64,000 nt of DNA from Leptospira langatensis (GCF_004770615.1 NZ_RQER01000006.1:310001-374000), one strand, 5' to 3'. Counted from the stretch's first letter, positions 26,549 to 35,648 are shown. Notes: generated by a model not told the origin, from the letters alone. Translations and numbers: made by a program.

Positions 26549-27475
26549 ATGAAATTACAGAAACAAATCGGTTTTATCTTAGCCCTTCTTTCCCTCGCTT
26601 TATCCTGCACAAGATATGCGGTGATTACCGAGGAAAAATTCAGAAAACAGACCGCCAATATTACGCCTAACGTATATCTCACCACATTCTCGGATGTGAA
26701 CTCGGAATATCCTCCAGTGCTTTTGCTAGATCCAGTACTCGTAAACAAAAAGTCCCTCTATCTGGGTGACTATCATGGATTGATCGGGGTATTAAGCGGG
26801 AACGGTTTCTCCGTATGGTTGCTTCACTTTGAGACCTATCCGGGCTTGGATCTAAAGGATATCGGAGAAAAGCTGATCCCTCAGGCGGTCTCTCAGATCC
26901 AAAAAATAAGCGGCAAGAAAGAATACATCCTAGGTGGAGTTTCTTTAGGAGGACAGGCAGTCCTTCAGTACATTCGATCTAAAAAAGATCCTTCTATTTC
27001 CAAGGCTTTCTTCTTAGGAACAGGAATGGATTATAAGTACAACGACAGTTTCTTGGACGATATGAAAAAGGAGAAGAGACTGGGCACAGATGTATCTAAC
27101 GCCTGCAAGAACAAGGACAGTTTCTGTTCTCGTTTCATTTCCTTGGACGAGGACAATCCTACCACTCTGTATCTCTACCAAACACTTTGGAACTTCCTGC
27201 CCAACTTGGAGGAAAATCCGAAAACTTGGACCGATTTCGAAGCAATGGATTTTCCCACACTCTTTATTGCGGGCAAGATAGATAACATAGCAACTGCAGA
27301 ATCCATTCATCCTGTGTATCGTAGAAAAAGAGGAGCCACTCAATTCTACGAAGCGGGCAGAGACAACGGAGGAAGCATAGACTACGACCACCTCTCCTTG
27401 TTCGCCCACGAAGACGCACCTTCTGAAATATATCAGAAAATCGCAGACTGGCTTTCCAAGAAGAAGGGAGACTGA
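26549..27475 (+). CDS. Alpha/beta-hydrolase lipoprotein, second of a pair
   Basis: A 308-residue protein with a lipobox LALSC at about residues 16-20. The fold pattern matches the previous gene: VLLLDPVLVNKKS in place of the HG motif, GDYHGLIGVLSGNGFSVWLLHFE, the elbow GGVSLGGQAVLQYI, FIAGKIDNIAT, and a terminal DYDHLSLFAHEDAP supplying the histidine. The oxyanion-hole HG is missing, so activity may differ from the upstream lipase. A strong hairpin follows at 27483-27506. Confidence 0.82.
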   Translation: MKLQKQIGFILALLSLALSCTRYAVITEEKFRKQTANITPNVYLTTFSDVNSEYPPVLLLDPVLVNKKSLYLGDYHGLIGVLSGNGFSVWLLHFETYPGLDLKDIGEKLIPQAVSQIQKISGKKEYILGGVSLGGQAVLQYIRSKKDPSISKAFFLGTGMDYKYNDSFLDDMKKEKRLGTDVSNACKNKDSFCSRFISLDEDNPTTLYLYQTLWNFLPNLEENPKTWTDFEAMDFPTLFIAGKIDNIATAESIHPVYRRKRGATQFYEAGRDNGGSIDYDHLSLFAHEDAPSEIYQKIADWLSKKKGD

Positions 27476-27482
27476 TCCTTCT

Positions 27483-27506
27483 ATCGGCCCGAGCACTCGG
27501 GCCGAT
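27483..27506. terminator. Long perfect hairpin between convergent genes
   Basis: ATCGGCCCGAG-CA-CTCGGGCCGAT is an 11-base-pair perfect stem with a two-base loop, eight bases after the hydrolase stop. It is symmetrical and lies between convergent genes, so it may terminate in both directions, although neither side has a strong T-run. Confidence 0.55.
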
Positions 27507-27615
27507 CCTCTCAAAGATACAATATTATACTTTTATTAAATACAAAAAAATCGGATCTACAATCCGTAAAACGATTTGGAAAGAATCCAAAAAACTGCGT
27601 ATGCGCAAACCAGCT

Positions 27616-28227
27616 TCAGCCCGGTCTCTTCCAGCCTAACTTATCCAAGACTTTTTTGATATCTTCCCAAACGTCTCGCTTGAGGGGACTGTTCTCTCCG
27701 CCATTGCGGATCACATAGCTCGGGTGATAGGTTGGCATCACAGGGATCCCATGAAAATCCCCCCACTGGCCTCTCAGTTTAGTGATCCCTTCTTTCGTCC
27801 GAAGAATGAACCGAGTAGAAGGATTTCCCAGAGTAATAATCACCTTAGGTTGTATAACGGAGATCTGACGGAGTAAGAAAGGAGAGCAAGCGATCACTTC
27901 GTCGTCTTCGGGAGGACGGTCCTTCTCGAATTTCAAATCCACCGTGGGACGGCACTTAGTGACGTTTGCGATGTATACGTGTTCTCTCGGAACTCCCATG
28001 CCTTTCTCGATGATACGAGTCAGTAGTTCACCGGCCTTCCCTACAAAAGGGCGACCGGTCAGGTCCTCTTGTTTGCCGGGACCTTCTCCTATAAACATGA
28101 CTTCCGCATTCGGATTTCCTTCTCCGAAAACGGTTTGGGTCCGAGTACTACTCAACTTGCAGCGAACGCAAGGCTCCACTTCTTTTTGGATAGAAGCTAG
28201 CTCTTCTGATTTCGAAGACTCACTCAT
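27616..28227 (-). CDS. Uracil-DNA glycosylase, family 4 (Fe-S)
   Basis: A 203-residue family 4 UDG, which removes uracil from DNA. The FeS-cluster cysteines are visible as EPCVRC near residue 20, NVTKCRP, and IACSPFLL. Active-site motifs are GEGPGKQEDLTGRPFVGKAG, TLGNPSTRFI and the C-terminal TYHPSYVIRNGG. Length is normal for the family. The gene is divergent from the CDF transporter, with 93 bases between starts. Confidence 0.93.
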   Translation of the reverse strand: MSESSKSEELASIQKEVEPCVRCKLSSTRTQTVFGEGNPNAEVMFIGEGPGKQEDLTGRPFVGKAGELLTRIIEKGMGVPREHVYIANVTKCRPTVDLKFEKDRPPEDDEVIACSPFLLRQISVIQPKVIITLGNPSTRFILRTKEGITKLRGQWGDFHGIPVMPTYHPSYVIRNGGENSPLKRDVWEDIKKVLDKLGWKRPG

Positions 28228-28320
28228 CTTGGTCTTACCGATAAAGAGAACCCATTATCCTGCAACCAATTTCCCAAAAAGAGACTGGCCGAATTTTCAC
28301 AGATCTTATAGTTTAGATCC

Positions 28321-29256
28321 ATGCACGGGCATCACCATTCTCACGAGGATCATGACCACGACCATTCTCATCCGTTCGGTCATCATCATGGACCGGAGCC
28401 GGAGAATTCCCGAGCATTTTTATACGCGTTCGTACTCAACTTCGGATTCGCTTTAGTTGAATTCGTAGGAGGATATTTCTTCCAAAGTCTTGCGATCTTA
28501 TCCGATTCCTTACACGATCTAGGCGATAGCGGCTTCTTGGCATTAGCTTGGATCTTCCAAAAGATTGCGAATAAACCTAGAACCCAGACTTTTACCTTCG
28601 GCTACAAACGACTCAGTCTTTCCGCAGCACTTGTGAACTCTTTCGTCCTATTTGTAGGTTCTCTCGCAATCCTCTTCTTTGCAGTCGGCAAATTGCAATC
28701 TCCTGCTTCTCCGAACGGTTGGGGAATGTTCGGTCTTTCCATATTAGGTGTGATCGTAAACGGAGCGGCGCTTCTCAAATTAAAAGGCGCGTCCGGATTG
28801 AATGCAAAGACCGCCTTCTTGCATCTGCTCGAAGACGTATTAGGTTGGGTCGCAGTGCTTATCGGAAGTATTGCAGTCATCACTCTGGGTTGGGGCTGGG
28901 TGGATCCTTTCCTTTCCATCCTCATTTCTCTTTGGGTGGGTTTTCAATCGTTTCGTAATTTACGAAAAATTTTATTACTTCACTTGCAATCTTCTCCTGA
29001 AGGGATCGATACAAAGGCATTGCAAGATCGTATCTTAAAACTGAAAGGCGTCCAATCCGTTCACGATCTTCATCTCTGGTCCATGGACGGGGATTATCAT
29101 GTACTCACTCTGCATGTGGGAATGAAGGGAACTTCTATCCTAGAAGCCCAAAAGCTAAAGGAGAAGATCCGAACGATCAGCCAAGAATTCCATATTCCTC
29201 ACGCCACGGTAGAGGTGGAACCTGCCGGGGCCGCATGTCCGTACCAAGAATGCTAA
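28321..29256 (+). CDS. Cation diffusion facilitator family metal exporter (Zn/Cd/Co type)
   Basis: A 311-residue CDF transporter with a very His-rich N-terminus (residues 2-23, mostly H, D, G, S), six transmembrane helices and a cytosolic C-terminal domain (about 215-300). The transport-site motifs are SLHDLGDS in helix 2 and HLLEDVLGW in helix 5 (HxxxD). The loop His and H-x-H clusters suggest Zn2+ export by proton antiport in the manner of CzcD/ZitB. Confidence 0.93.
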   Translation: MHGHHHSHEDHDHDHSHPFGHHHGPEPENSRAFLYAFVLNFGFALVEFVGGYFFQSLAILSDSLHDLGDSGFLALAWIFQKIANKPRTQTFTFGYKRLSLSAALVNSFVLFVGSLAILFFAVGKLQSPASPNGWGMFGLSILGVIVNGAALLKLKGASGLNAKTAFLHLLEDVLGWVAVLIGSIAVITLGWGWVDPFLSILISLWVGFQSFRNLRKILLLHLQSSPEGIDTKALQDRILKLKGVQSVHDLHLWSMDGDYHVLTLHVGMKGTSILEAQKLKEKIRTISQEFHIPHATVEVEPAGAACPYQEC

Positions 29257-29355
29257 GAGAATAAGAACCAAGGAAGTTCGGAATTATACTTTTGTAATGG
29301 GACATAATCCCTATTTGCAATAAGCCCAGGTTTTTATAGGATCAGATCAGAAGAA

Positions 29356-29380
29356 GGAGGATCCAAAGCCTCCGATTTTT
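29356..29380 (+). terminator. Probable terminator after the CDF gene
   Basis: GGAGG-N8-CCTCC followed by GATTTTT, 100 bases after the CDF stop. Stem of five pairs and a five-T run. Confidence 0.45.
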
Positions 29381-29467
29381 CGGGCCCTTCTCCTTTCTTA
29401 TAAAGTCCTCTACCCACTGCTCCCTTCTCTACTTGACATCGTGGCTGACCCCCGGATTTTGGTGGTT

Positions 29468-29617
29468 ATGAACCAAAAAACGGCTAAACTTCTCAAAAAA
29501 TACGCGGAAGCAAAAGGTATTAACGAGAAACAGATCAAACGCGAATGGCTGGTTTTAAACGAATTCCAAAAAGACCAGAAAAGACAGGAAATCCTGAAAG
29601 AGTTGGTTAAAAAGTAA
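29468..29617 (+). CDS. Small basic helical protein (49 residues)
   Basis: A short frame encoding a highly charged peptide rich in Lys, Glu and Gln (MNQKTAKLLKKY at the start, ending KELVKK) with strong helix propensity. An in-frame GTG nine codons upstream (29441) is an alternative start. A hairpin with a GC stem follows 22 bases after the stop (29639-29660), supporting an independent transcript. I do not recognise the family; it is plausible as a conserved small Leptospira protein. Confidence 0.55.
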   Translation: MNQKTAKLLKKYAEAKGINEKQIKREWLVLNEFQKDQKRQEILKELVKK

Positions 29618-29638
29618 TCTTCCCTTTTTGTTCCTTCA

Positions 29639-29660
29639 GACCGACTGAGATCCGTCGGTC
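29639..29660 (+). terminator. Hairpin after the small protein gene
   Basis: GACCGAC-N8-GTCGGTC, a perfect seven-base stem followed by CGTTTCCTTC. It separates the 49-residue frame from queD. Confidence 0.5.
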
Positions 29661-29745
29661 CGTTTCCTTCTCCGCATTCTATCTTTAGGATCCGAAAAGA
29701 AAGTCTGCATTCCATTCAACTTCTTTCGTTCGTCCTTTTATCTCC

Positions 29746-30120
29746 ATGGAAGAAATAGAACTCACCAAAGAATTTCGCTTCGACGCGGCCCATTTTCTCC
29801 CCAACGTACCGGAAGGTCATAAGTGCAGAAGAATGCACGGTCATAGCTTTCGCTTCAAGATCCATCTGAAAGGTCAGATCGATAAACATACCGGTTGGCT
29901 CATGGACTTCGCAGAAGTCAGCAAGGTAGTGAAACCTCTTCTGGAAAATCATTTAGACCATTATCTTTTGAACGAAGTACAAGGTTTAGAAAATCCAACG
30001 AGTGAGAATATCAGTGTTTGGCTTTGGAAGAAATTGAAACCGGAACTTCCTCTTCTGCACAGGATCACTCTTCACGAAACCTGCACAAGCGCCTGCGTAT
30101 ATGACGGCCCCGCTGAATAG
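29746..30120 (+). CDS. queD: 6-carboxy-5,6,7,8-tetrahydropterin synthase QueD
   Basis: A 124-residue PTPS-family enzyme that makes 6-carboxytetrahydropterin in queuosine synthesis. Zinc histidines occur in FDAAHFL and MHGHSF, the catalytic cysteine in GHKCRRMHGHSF, and the pterin-binding glutamate in LHETCTSAC. It lies 11 bases upstream of queC, which takes over a later step in the same pathway. Confidence 0.94.
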   Translation: MEEIELTKEFRFDAAHFLPNVPEGHKCRRMHGHSFRFKIHLKGQIDKHTGWLMDFAEVSKVVKPLLENHLDHYLLNEVQGLENPTSENISVWLWKKLKPELPLLHRITLHETCTSACVYDGPAE

Positions 30121-30131
30121 ATCGGTTTTTC

Positions 30132-30842
30132 ATGAAGTCAGAAAGACCTTCTTCTAAATCGAACGGCGTTCGAAAAAGTTCCAAGCTCCCAAAAGCTGTC
30201 GTACTTTTTTCGGGAGGCTTAGATTCCACTACTTGTCTTTATAAAGCGATCCAAGACGGTTATTCCCCTACTGCTCTTTCCTTCGATTATAACCAAAAGC
30301 ATAAGGAAGAATTAAGATCCGCAAAGAAGATCGCAAAACTCTTAGGCATTCCTCATCTCATTCAAAAACTACAACCGGACTTCTTTCAAGGTTCTTCCTT
30401 AACGGAGAAGAAGATCCGAGTTCCTAAGAATGCTTTGGGCCATACAAAGATCCCGAACACCTATGTGCCCGGCAGGAATATCTTATTTTTATCCTTCGGT
30501 GTTTCTTTGGCGGAAGGGATTTCTGCCGAACGCCTGTACATTGGTGTAAACGCTTTGGATTACTCCGGTTATCCGGATTGCAGACCCGAATTCATCAAGG
30601 CTTATGCCGAGGCGATCCGTTTGGGAACCAAGATGGGAGCCGAAGGAAATCCTCTCGAGATCTGCACTCCCTTGCAATACTTGGATAAGAAAGAGATCGT
30701 TCTTTTAGGTTCTCGTTTGGGTGTTCCCTTCTCCCTTACACATTCTTGCTATGATCCGATCCAGGGCAAACCTTGCGGAAAATGCGACTCCTGCTTGCTT
30801 CGAAAAAAGGGTTTTCAGGAAGCAGGCATCCCAGAAAAGTGA
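30132..30842 (+). CDS. queC: 7-cyano-7-deazaguanine synthase QueC
   Basis: A 236-residue ATP-dependent PP-loop ligase that converts 7-carboxy-7-deazaguanine to preQ0. The PP-loop is VLFSGGLDSTTCL (about 23-36), and the zinc-binding cysteines are in SCYDPIQGKPCGKCDSC near the C-terminus. The N-terminal 20 residues are basic and extra to the core domain. Together with queD this is a partial queuosine operon; queE and queF are not in the window. Confidence 0.95.
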   Translation: MKSERPSSKSNGVRKSSKLPKAVVLFSGGLDSTTCLYKAIQDGYSPTALSFDYNQKHKEELRSAKKIAKLLGIPHLIQKLQPDFFQGSSLTEKKIRVPKNALGHTKIPNTYVPGRNILFLSFGVSLAEGISAERLYIGVNALDYSGYPDCRPEFIKAYAEAIRLGTKMGAEGNPLEICTPLQYLDKKEIVLLGSRLGVPFSLTHSCYDPIQGKPCGKCDSCLLRKKGFQEAGIPEK

Positions 30843-30907
30843 ACGAACAGATTTTAGGGGTCCGGTTTTCTTAAGTTTTCTCACCGGTTGCCCTCAAGGA
30901 AGCTAAT

Positions 30908-31189
30908 ATGGAACAGTTCGTAAGCTACCTGACGATATTCTTGATCGCAGTATTCGTAGGAATCGAGGTTATCAACCGTATTCCTCCTCTTTTACATACC
31001 CCTCTTATGTCAGGCTCGAACGCTATTTCGGGAATTACCATTATCGGGGCCATCTTAACTCTTCATGCTTCTCACAGTTGGATCATACAAGTTCTAGGAT
31101 TTATCGCAATCGTGGGCGCGACCATCAACGTGATCGGAGGGTTCGTAGTAACTCACCGCATGTTGGGAATGTTCAAGAAAAAGGATTAA
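30908..31189 (+). CDS. pntAB: NAD(P) transhydrogenase subunit alpha part 2 (PntAB)
   Basis: A 93-residue membrane protein with three hydrophobic helices, matching the small alpha-2 subunit (PF12769) of three-gene proton-translocating transhydrogenases (EVINRIPPLLHTPLMSGSNAISGITIIGA). It lies seven bases before pntB. The NAD-binding alpha-1 subunit usually found just upstream is absent from the window. Confidence 0.93.
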   Translation: MEQFVSYLTIFLIAVFVGIEVINRIPPLLHTPLMSGSNAISGITIIGAILTLHASHSWIIQVLGFIAIVGATINVIGGFVVTHRMLGMFKKKD

Positions 31190-31196
31190 ACTCTAA

Positions 31197-32606
31197 ATGG
31201 AAAAAGCGTACATCAACCTCCTTTATCTAGTCTCCAGTATCCTTTTCATTATCGGATTAAAACTTCTATCTCACCCTAAGACTGCAGTGAGAGGGAACTT
31301 TACCGGAGCATTCGGTATGTTCCTAGCAGTGGTGGGAGTATTCTTAGAATACGGAACCATAGAGCGCAGCGATATCATTCTGATCGGCTCGGCTATCTTA
31401 GTAGGAACTGCGATCGGAGCGTATATCGCTCTGAAAGTGGAAATGACAGGAATGCCTCAACTAGTTGCTCTATTAAACGGCTTGGGCGGACTAGCTTCCT
31501 TCTTAGTCGGTGGGAACTCCCTTATGGAGATCCTGGAAACCGGAAAGAACACCGAACTGCTGAATAATCTTCAGTTCACCATTTCTACTGCAGCAACTGG
31601 TATCATCGGTGCGGTAACCTTGACCGGTTCCTTAATCGCTTTCGGAAAACTACAAGGCTTGGTTTCTGAGAAAGCTGTCCGCTACTTCGGAGATCAGATC
31701 GTAAAAGTTCTCTTCTTGATCGGAGCCATTTATTTAGGATACCTGAACGTTACCCAACCTACTAAGATCGAATGGTATTGGTACGTCGTCCTTGTTTCTT
31801 CCATCTTAGGAGTTCTATTAGTAATGCCTATCGGTGGCGCCGATATGCCGGTAGTGATCGCGCTTCTGAACTCTTATTCCGGACTTGCTGCTTCCGCAAC
31901 CGGATTCGTATTAGGAAATAATGTTCTTATCATCTCCGGATCTCTTGTAGGAGCTTCCGGGATCCTACTCACACAGATCATGTGTAAGGCAATGAACCGT
32001 TCCCTTCCGAACGTTCTATTCGGAGGATGGGGAGCTGCGGCTTCTTCTGCTCCGTCTGGAGATATTTACGCTGGTAAGACCAAAGCTACTTCCGCAGAAG
32101 AAGTGGCAATGTTACTGGATATGGCGCAAAGAGTCGTAATCGTTCCTGGTTATGGAATGGCGGTGGCTCAAGCCCAACACGCAGTCCGTGAACTTTATAA
32201 CCAGCTCACCGACAAGAATATCGAAGTTGAATTTGCGATCCACCCGGTTGCGGGAAGGATGCCTGGACACATGAACGTTCTTTTGGCAGAAGCGGATATT
32301 CCTTACGATAAAATGAAGGAAATGGACGAGATCAATCCTACCTTCAATACCGTAGACGTTGTGATCATCAACGGAGCGAACGACGTGGTAAACCCTCTGG
32401 CTAAAACAGATCCAGGTTCACCAATCGCAGGTATGCCGATCCTGGATGTAGACAAGGCAAAGACGATCATTGTGATCAAACGTTCCTTGAGCCCGGGATT
32501 TGCGGGAGTTCCAAACCCACTCTTTATCCAAGATAATTGTCTTATGTATTTCCAAGATGGAAAGAAAGCCACTCAGGAAATCGTAACAGCTCTCAAAGAG
32601 ACCTGA
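31197..32606 (+). CDS. pntB: NAD(P) transhydrogenase subunit beta (PntB)
   Basis: A 469-residue subunit with about nine transmembrane helices (residues 1-270) and a C-terminal NADP-binding Rossmann domain (about 290-469) with VIVPGYGMAVAQAQH, VAGRMPGHMNVLLAEA and IINGANDVVNP. It couples proton flow to hydride transfer from NADH to NADP+, supplying NADPH. A strong terminator follows at 32651-32675. Confidence 0.96.
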   Translation: MEKAYINLLYLVSSILFIIGLKLLSHPKTAVRGNFTGAFGMFLAVVGVFLEYGTIERSDIILIGSAILVGTAIGAYIALKVEMTGMPQLVALLNGLGGLASFLVGGNSLMEILETGKNTELLNNLQFTISTAATGIIGAVTLTGSLIAFGKLQGLVSEKAVRYFGDQIVKVLFLIGAIYLGYLNVTQPTKIEWYWYVVLVSSILGVLLVMPIGGADMPVVIALLNSYSGLAASATGFVLGNNVLIISGSLVGASGILLTQIMCKAMNRSLPNVLFGGWGAAASSAPSGDIYAGKTKATSAEEVAMLLDMAQRVVIVPGYGMAVAQAQHAVRELYNQLTDKNIEVEFAIHPVAGRMPGHMNVLLAEADIPYDKMKEMDEINPTFNTVDVVIINGANDVVNPLAKTDPGSPIAGMPILDVDKAKTIIVIKRSLSPGFAGVPNPLFIQDNCLMYFQDGKKATQEIVTALKET

Positions 32607-32650
32607 TAAAACGCAGAAAGAATTTCATTTTTAAGGAAATGGTTCTTGAA

Positions 32651-32675
32651 AAAGGGAGGCTTGCCTCCCTTTTTT
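32651..32675 (+). terminator. Rho-independent terminator after pntB
   Basis: AAAGGGAGGC-TT-GCCTCCCTTT followed by TTT: a GC-rich stem with two-base loop and long T-run. Confidence 0.92.
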
Positions 32676-32716
32676 ATTGGAATAAGCCGAAATGAACGGA
32701 TCGTACGAGGTAGAAC

Positions 32717-33139
32717 TTGGCTCAAGAATTCAAGGATTATAGCGACGAAGTTAGATTGCACAGGTACAGCATTGTGCGTTATCTGCTCGTCATCGTTGGG
32801 ACTATTTCTCTTGTACTCGGGATTATCGGGATATTTACCCCAGTACTTCCTACGACTCCGTTTTTGCTCTTAACGGCAGCCTGTTATGCCCGAGCCTCTC
32901 AGAAATTTTACAATTGGCTGATGAACAATAAGTACTTTGGGAATTTTATCCGGGACTGGAGAATTCACAAAGCCATCCCGCTTAAGGCAAAGATCATCGC
33001 GGTCGCTTCTATTGTGATCACAATGACTATAAGTGCGATCTTTGCCCCCATTATCTATGTGCGGATCGGAATGGCAATCATAGGGATCTGCGTGATCGTT
33101 TATATCCTACGTTTTCCTACTAAGAAGAAGGAAGACTGA
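32717..33139 (+). CDS. DUF454 (YbaN) family inner-membrane protein
   Basis: A 140-residue protein with the DUF454 core: two N-terminal helices around GIIGIFTPVLPTTPFLLLTAACYARASQKFYNWL, then NFIRDWRIHKAIPLKAK, and two C-terminal helices. The start is TTG at 32717, supported by GAGG six bases upstream. Function unknown. Confidence 0.87.
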   Translation: MAQEFKDYSDEVRLHRYSIVRYLLVIVGTISLVLGIIGIFTPVLPTTPFLLLTAACYARASQKFYNWLMNNKYFGNFIRDWRIHKAIPLKAKIIAVASIVITMTISAIFAPIIYVRIGMAIIGICVIVYILRFPTKKKED

Positions 33140-33232
33140 ACTTCATTATGCTCTCGTGAATGTAATCAAGTCAGAGAGGCCTCCATTCCCATTCGGATAA
33201 AGAGGGTTTCCCCGATCTTTAAGAAAGATTTC

Positions 33233-34339
33233 TCAATTATTGTAAGGATTTCTAGAAGGAAGCATATGATAGACTTTCGGATCGTTATCTTTGATCAGTT
33301 CAGCAACATCCAACGCTTCTTGGATCTTGAGTTTCTTTTCCGGTTCTTCCGCCATCCAAGAACTTACGAATAATTCCAATCTTCTATAATCTCGGATGAA
33401 GACTAAAGAGCGAAGATAGTTGATCTTGTCCTCTTCGGACAGGATCTTAGACCCTGCTATGACAGAGTATGTATTGGCGGAAGCCCTGTAATTCGAAGTA
33501 TGAAAATATGCATGTGCCAGAAACCGTTTCTCATTGAAGGAAAGATCCGGAAATTGGTTATACAGCTTGATCGCTTTTCTGAAATTCTTATCCAGATCCA
33601 TAGTCAGACGAGCGTAGATATGCGCAAATTCCCGATGTAAGAATCCTTCTTTAGCGAATTCCTTGCATTGGGCCAAGGCCTCCGCCTTATTCCCCAATAG
33701 AAAATTTACTTTCAATAAAACTAATTTAGCATTTCTATAATTCGGTTTTAGTTCTATTCCCTTCTCCGCTTCGGCTTTTGCTTTGATATACTGTCCTGTT
33801 TCGAAATACGCAAGAGCCATATTTAAACGGTAGAAAGGATTATAATTCGCAAGCTCCACTGCTTTCTGGAAATAAGGAACGGAAGATTCCCATTTGCTTC
33901 TTCTTACGAAGATCATTCCGAGCAAATAATAGGAAGGATCATGTCCCGGATTCAATTCTACGGCCTTGAGTAAAGCCTTTTTGGATTGAGGATATCTTCC
34001 GAGAGCGTACAAATAAGCGCCCGTCAGATAATGGAATTCCAAACAATCCGGATCCAGTTTTTTCAGTTTCTCGATATTTGCCTGTGCCTTAGAAAGATTA
34101 TTAGATCTTAATAGATTGATCGTTTCCGTATTCAAGGCAAGGATCTGGTACTTCCTACGTGAAAGTTCGCTCTGATCCGTAGGTTGCGGAGGAGGAGGAA
34201 GTTCTCCTTCGGGAGAAGGAGCAATGATCGACTGGTTCTCATCCGCTCCCGCCTCGGCTTCCTTGGCTTGCAAAGAAGTCCCCAAGACAAGAACGGAACT
34301 AAAGAAAAGAAGAAGTATCTTTTCTCTGCAAAGGATCAT
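33233..34339 (-). CDS. Periplasmic TPR repeat protein
   Basis: A 368-residue protein with a signal peptide (about 1-24, ending LQAKEA) and a low-complexity Pro/Glu stretch. About seven or eight TPR units follow from residue 55 onward (for example LKKLDPDCLEFHYLTGAYLYALGRY and KAEAEKGIELKPNYRNAKL). Such proteins act as assembly or scaffold proteins. It overlaps the upstream lipoprotein gene by ATGA, so the two are translationally coupled. Confidence 0.85.
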   Translation of the reverse strand: MILCREKILLLFFSSVLVLGTSLQAKEAEAGADENQSIIAPSPEGELPPPPQPTDQSELSRRKYQILALNTETINLLRSNNLSKAQANIEKLKKLDPDCLEFHYLTGAYLYALGRYPQSKKALLKAVELNPGHDPSYYLLGMIFVRRSKWESSVPYFQKAVELANYNPFYRLNMALAYFETGQYIKAKAEAEKGIELKPNYRNAKLVLLKVNFLLGNKAEALAQCKEFAKEGFLHREFAHIYARLTMDLDKNFRKAIKLYNQFPDLSFNEKRFLAHAYFHTSNYRASANTYSVIAGSKILSEEDKINYLRSLVFIRDYRRLELFVSSWMAEEPEKKLKIQEALDVAELIKDNDPKVYHMLPSRNPYNN

Positions 34340-34740
34340 TCGGCTACGACGCCAACCTTCTTATAGATCTCCGTATTGTTCAGATCCGGATTGAAAAGCT
34401 CCAATTTATCCCTATCCGCTTTCAGGATAATGTAGCGGATCTGAAAGCCTAGATTCAGGAAACGGAACAATAGCTCCGGAGAATTGGATTTCGTATTCTT
34501 CTCGAATAACTCGTATTCGATCTTTCTTTGCTTTTCGGAATCTTCCGGATTTTCATAGATCGCAAGTCCGGGACGAAGAAGGGTCAGCTTAGAAGCCTTG
34601 CCTGCGACGGCGTCTTGGCATTGTCCTTCAGGAGTGCAAGTGGAGGTTCTTTCCCAGATCCCAAGGATCCTTTCCTGTATAGGAGCGGAACAACCGATCG
34701 CAAAGGAAAAGATCAGGAGAGAAAAAAGAATTTTTTTCAT
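34336..34740 (-). CDS. Small lipoprotein
   Basis: A 134-residue protein with a clear lipoprotein signal (FSFAIGC, lipidated cysteine about 17). The mature part resembles a small lipocalin-like or calycin-type lipoprotein domain (GIWERTSTC). A four-base overlap couples it to the TPR gene. No named family recognised. Confidence 0.78.
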   Translation of the reverse strand: MKKILFSLLIFSFAIGCSAPIQERILGIWERTSTCTPEGQCQDAVAGKASKLTLLRPGLAIYENPEDSEKQRKIEYELFEKNTKSNSPELLFRFLNLGFQIRYIILKADRDKLELFNPDLNNTEIYKKVGVVAE

Positions 34741-34815
34741 GGGAGCCAGGCTAACCGGCCTAAGAAAGATGTCCAGGGAATTCCGAGCTCGGAGAAGGAT
34801 AGATACGCCCCTACT

Positions 34816-35106
34816 TTAAATTCGCTGAAAGTACTCGTCTATCTTCAATACTTCGAAGGTTTTCAGAAGATCCGGATGGATCTCTCGGATATCGATCTCT
34901 ATTCCTTCCGATTTGGCGTTTTTACAGAACCAAACCAAGGAACTGATGGAGATAGAGTTCATCACAGGGATTTTGCCCAGATCCAAGACGATTTTCTTGG
35001 GTTTTTTGGCGATCGCGTCCATCAGCTCGTTTCTGAACGCATAATAGTCATTGAAAAGGGCTGTTAGTTCCGGTTTGATCTCGATAATCTCCGAATGTTC
35101 TGCCAT
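34816..35106 (-). CDS. STAS-domain protein (anti-sigma-factor antagonist-like)
   Basis: A 96-residue single STAS domain with KKIVLDLGKIPVMNSISISSLVWFCKNA, where a serine lies at the position phosphorylated in SpoIIAA-type antagonists. The partner (a serine kinase or phosphatase) is not adjacent. It is divergent from flgB. Confidence 0.85.
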   Translation of the reverse strand: MAEHSEIIEIKPELTALFNDYYAFRNELMDAIAKKPKKIVLDLGKIPVMNSISISSLVWFCKNAKSEGIEIDIREIHPDLLKTFEVLKIDEYFQRI

Positions 35107-35216
35107 TTTCAGTTATATCCCTTTTTTCGGCCTCTCAGCTAAAATTTTCGGCCAGATTCCTTTTTTTATCTTCGGGAAATTTGAAATTCAACCGAAATTT
35201 TATTCGGGAGAGCTTT

Positions 35217-35648
35217 ATGTTCCAAAAAACCCTTTTCATGAAGACCCAGGACCTGTTGGAAAGAGGAATGAATACCGCTTCTTTAAAAAGAAGGGTAATT
35301 TCCGATAACATCGCAAATGCAGATGTTCCTCATTTCAAGAGAAGTGAAGTAGTTTTCGAATCCATGATAAAGCGAGCGTTGGAATCCGAGAAGATCGAGG
35401 AATCCAAAGCAATTCCTACGCGTATCGAAGACGAACGTCATATATCATTTTTTACTCCATTAGATTATCGTACCGTAAAACCGAAGGCCCAGGTAGACTA
35501 CCTGACTACAATGAGAGCCGATGGGAATAACGTGGATCCTGAAAAGGAAGTCGTGGATGCATCCAATTCCCAAATGCAGTACATGATGATGTCAGAAAGA
35601 CTGAATGCGAACTTCAGGGATTTAAAGAACGTAATGAGGCTAGCCTAA
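35217..35648 (+). CDS. flgB: Flagellar basal-body rod protein FlgB
   Basis: A 143-residue proximal rod protein. N-terminal RRVISDNIANADVPHFKR is the rod-family signature, and the C-terminal MMSERLNANFRDLKNVMRL completes the coiled-coil pair. The start is ATG 35217, with GGGAG eight bases upstream, rather than the longer frame from 35181. In spirochetes it is part of the periplasmic flagellum. Confidence 0.93.
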   Translation: MFQKTLFMKTQDLLERGMNTASLKRRVISDNIANADVPHFKRSEVVFESMIKRALESEKIEESKAIPTRIEDERHISFFTPLDYRTVKPKAQVDYLTTMRADGNNVDPEKEVVDASNSQMQYMMMSERLNANFRDLKNVMRLA

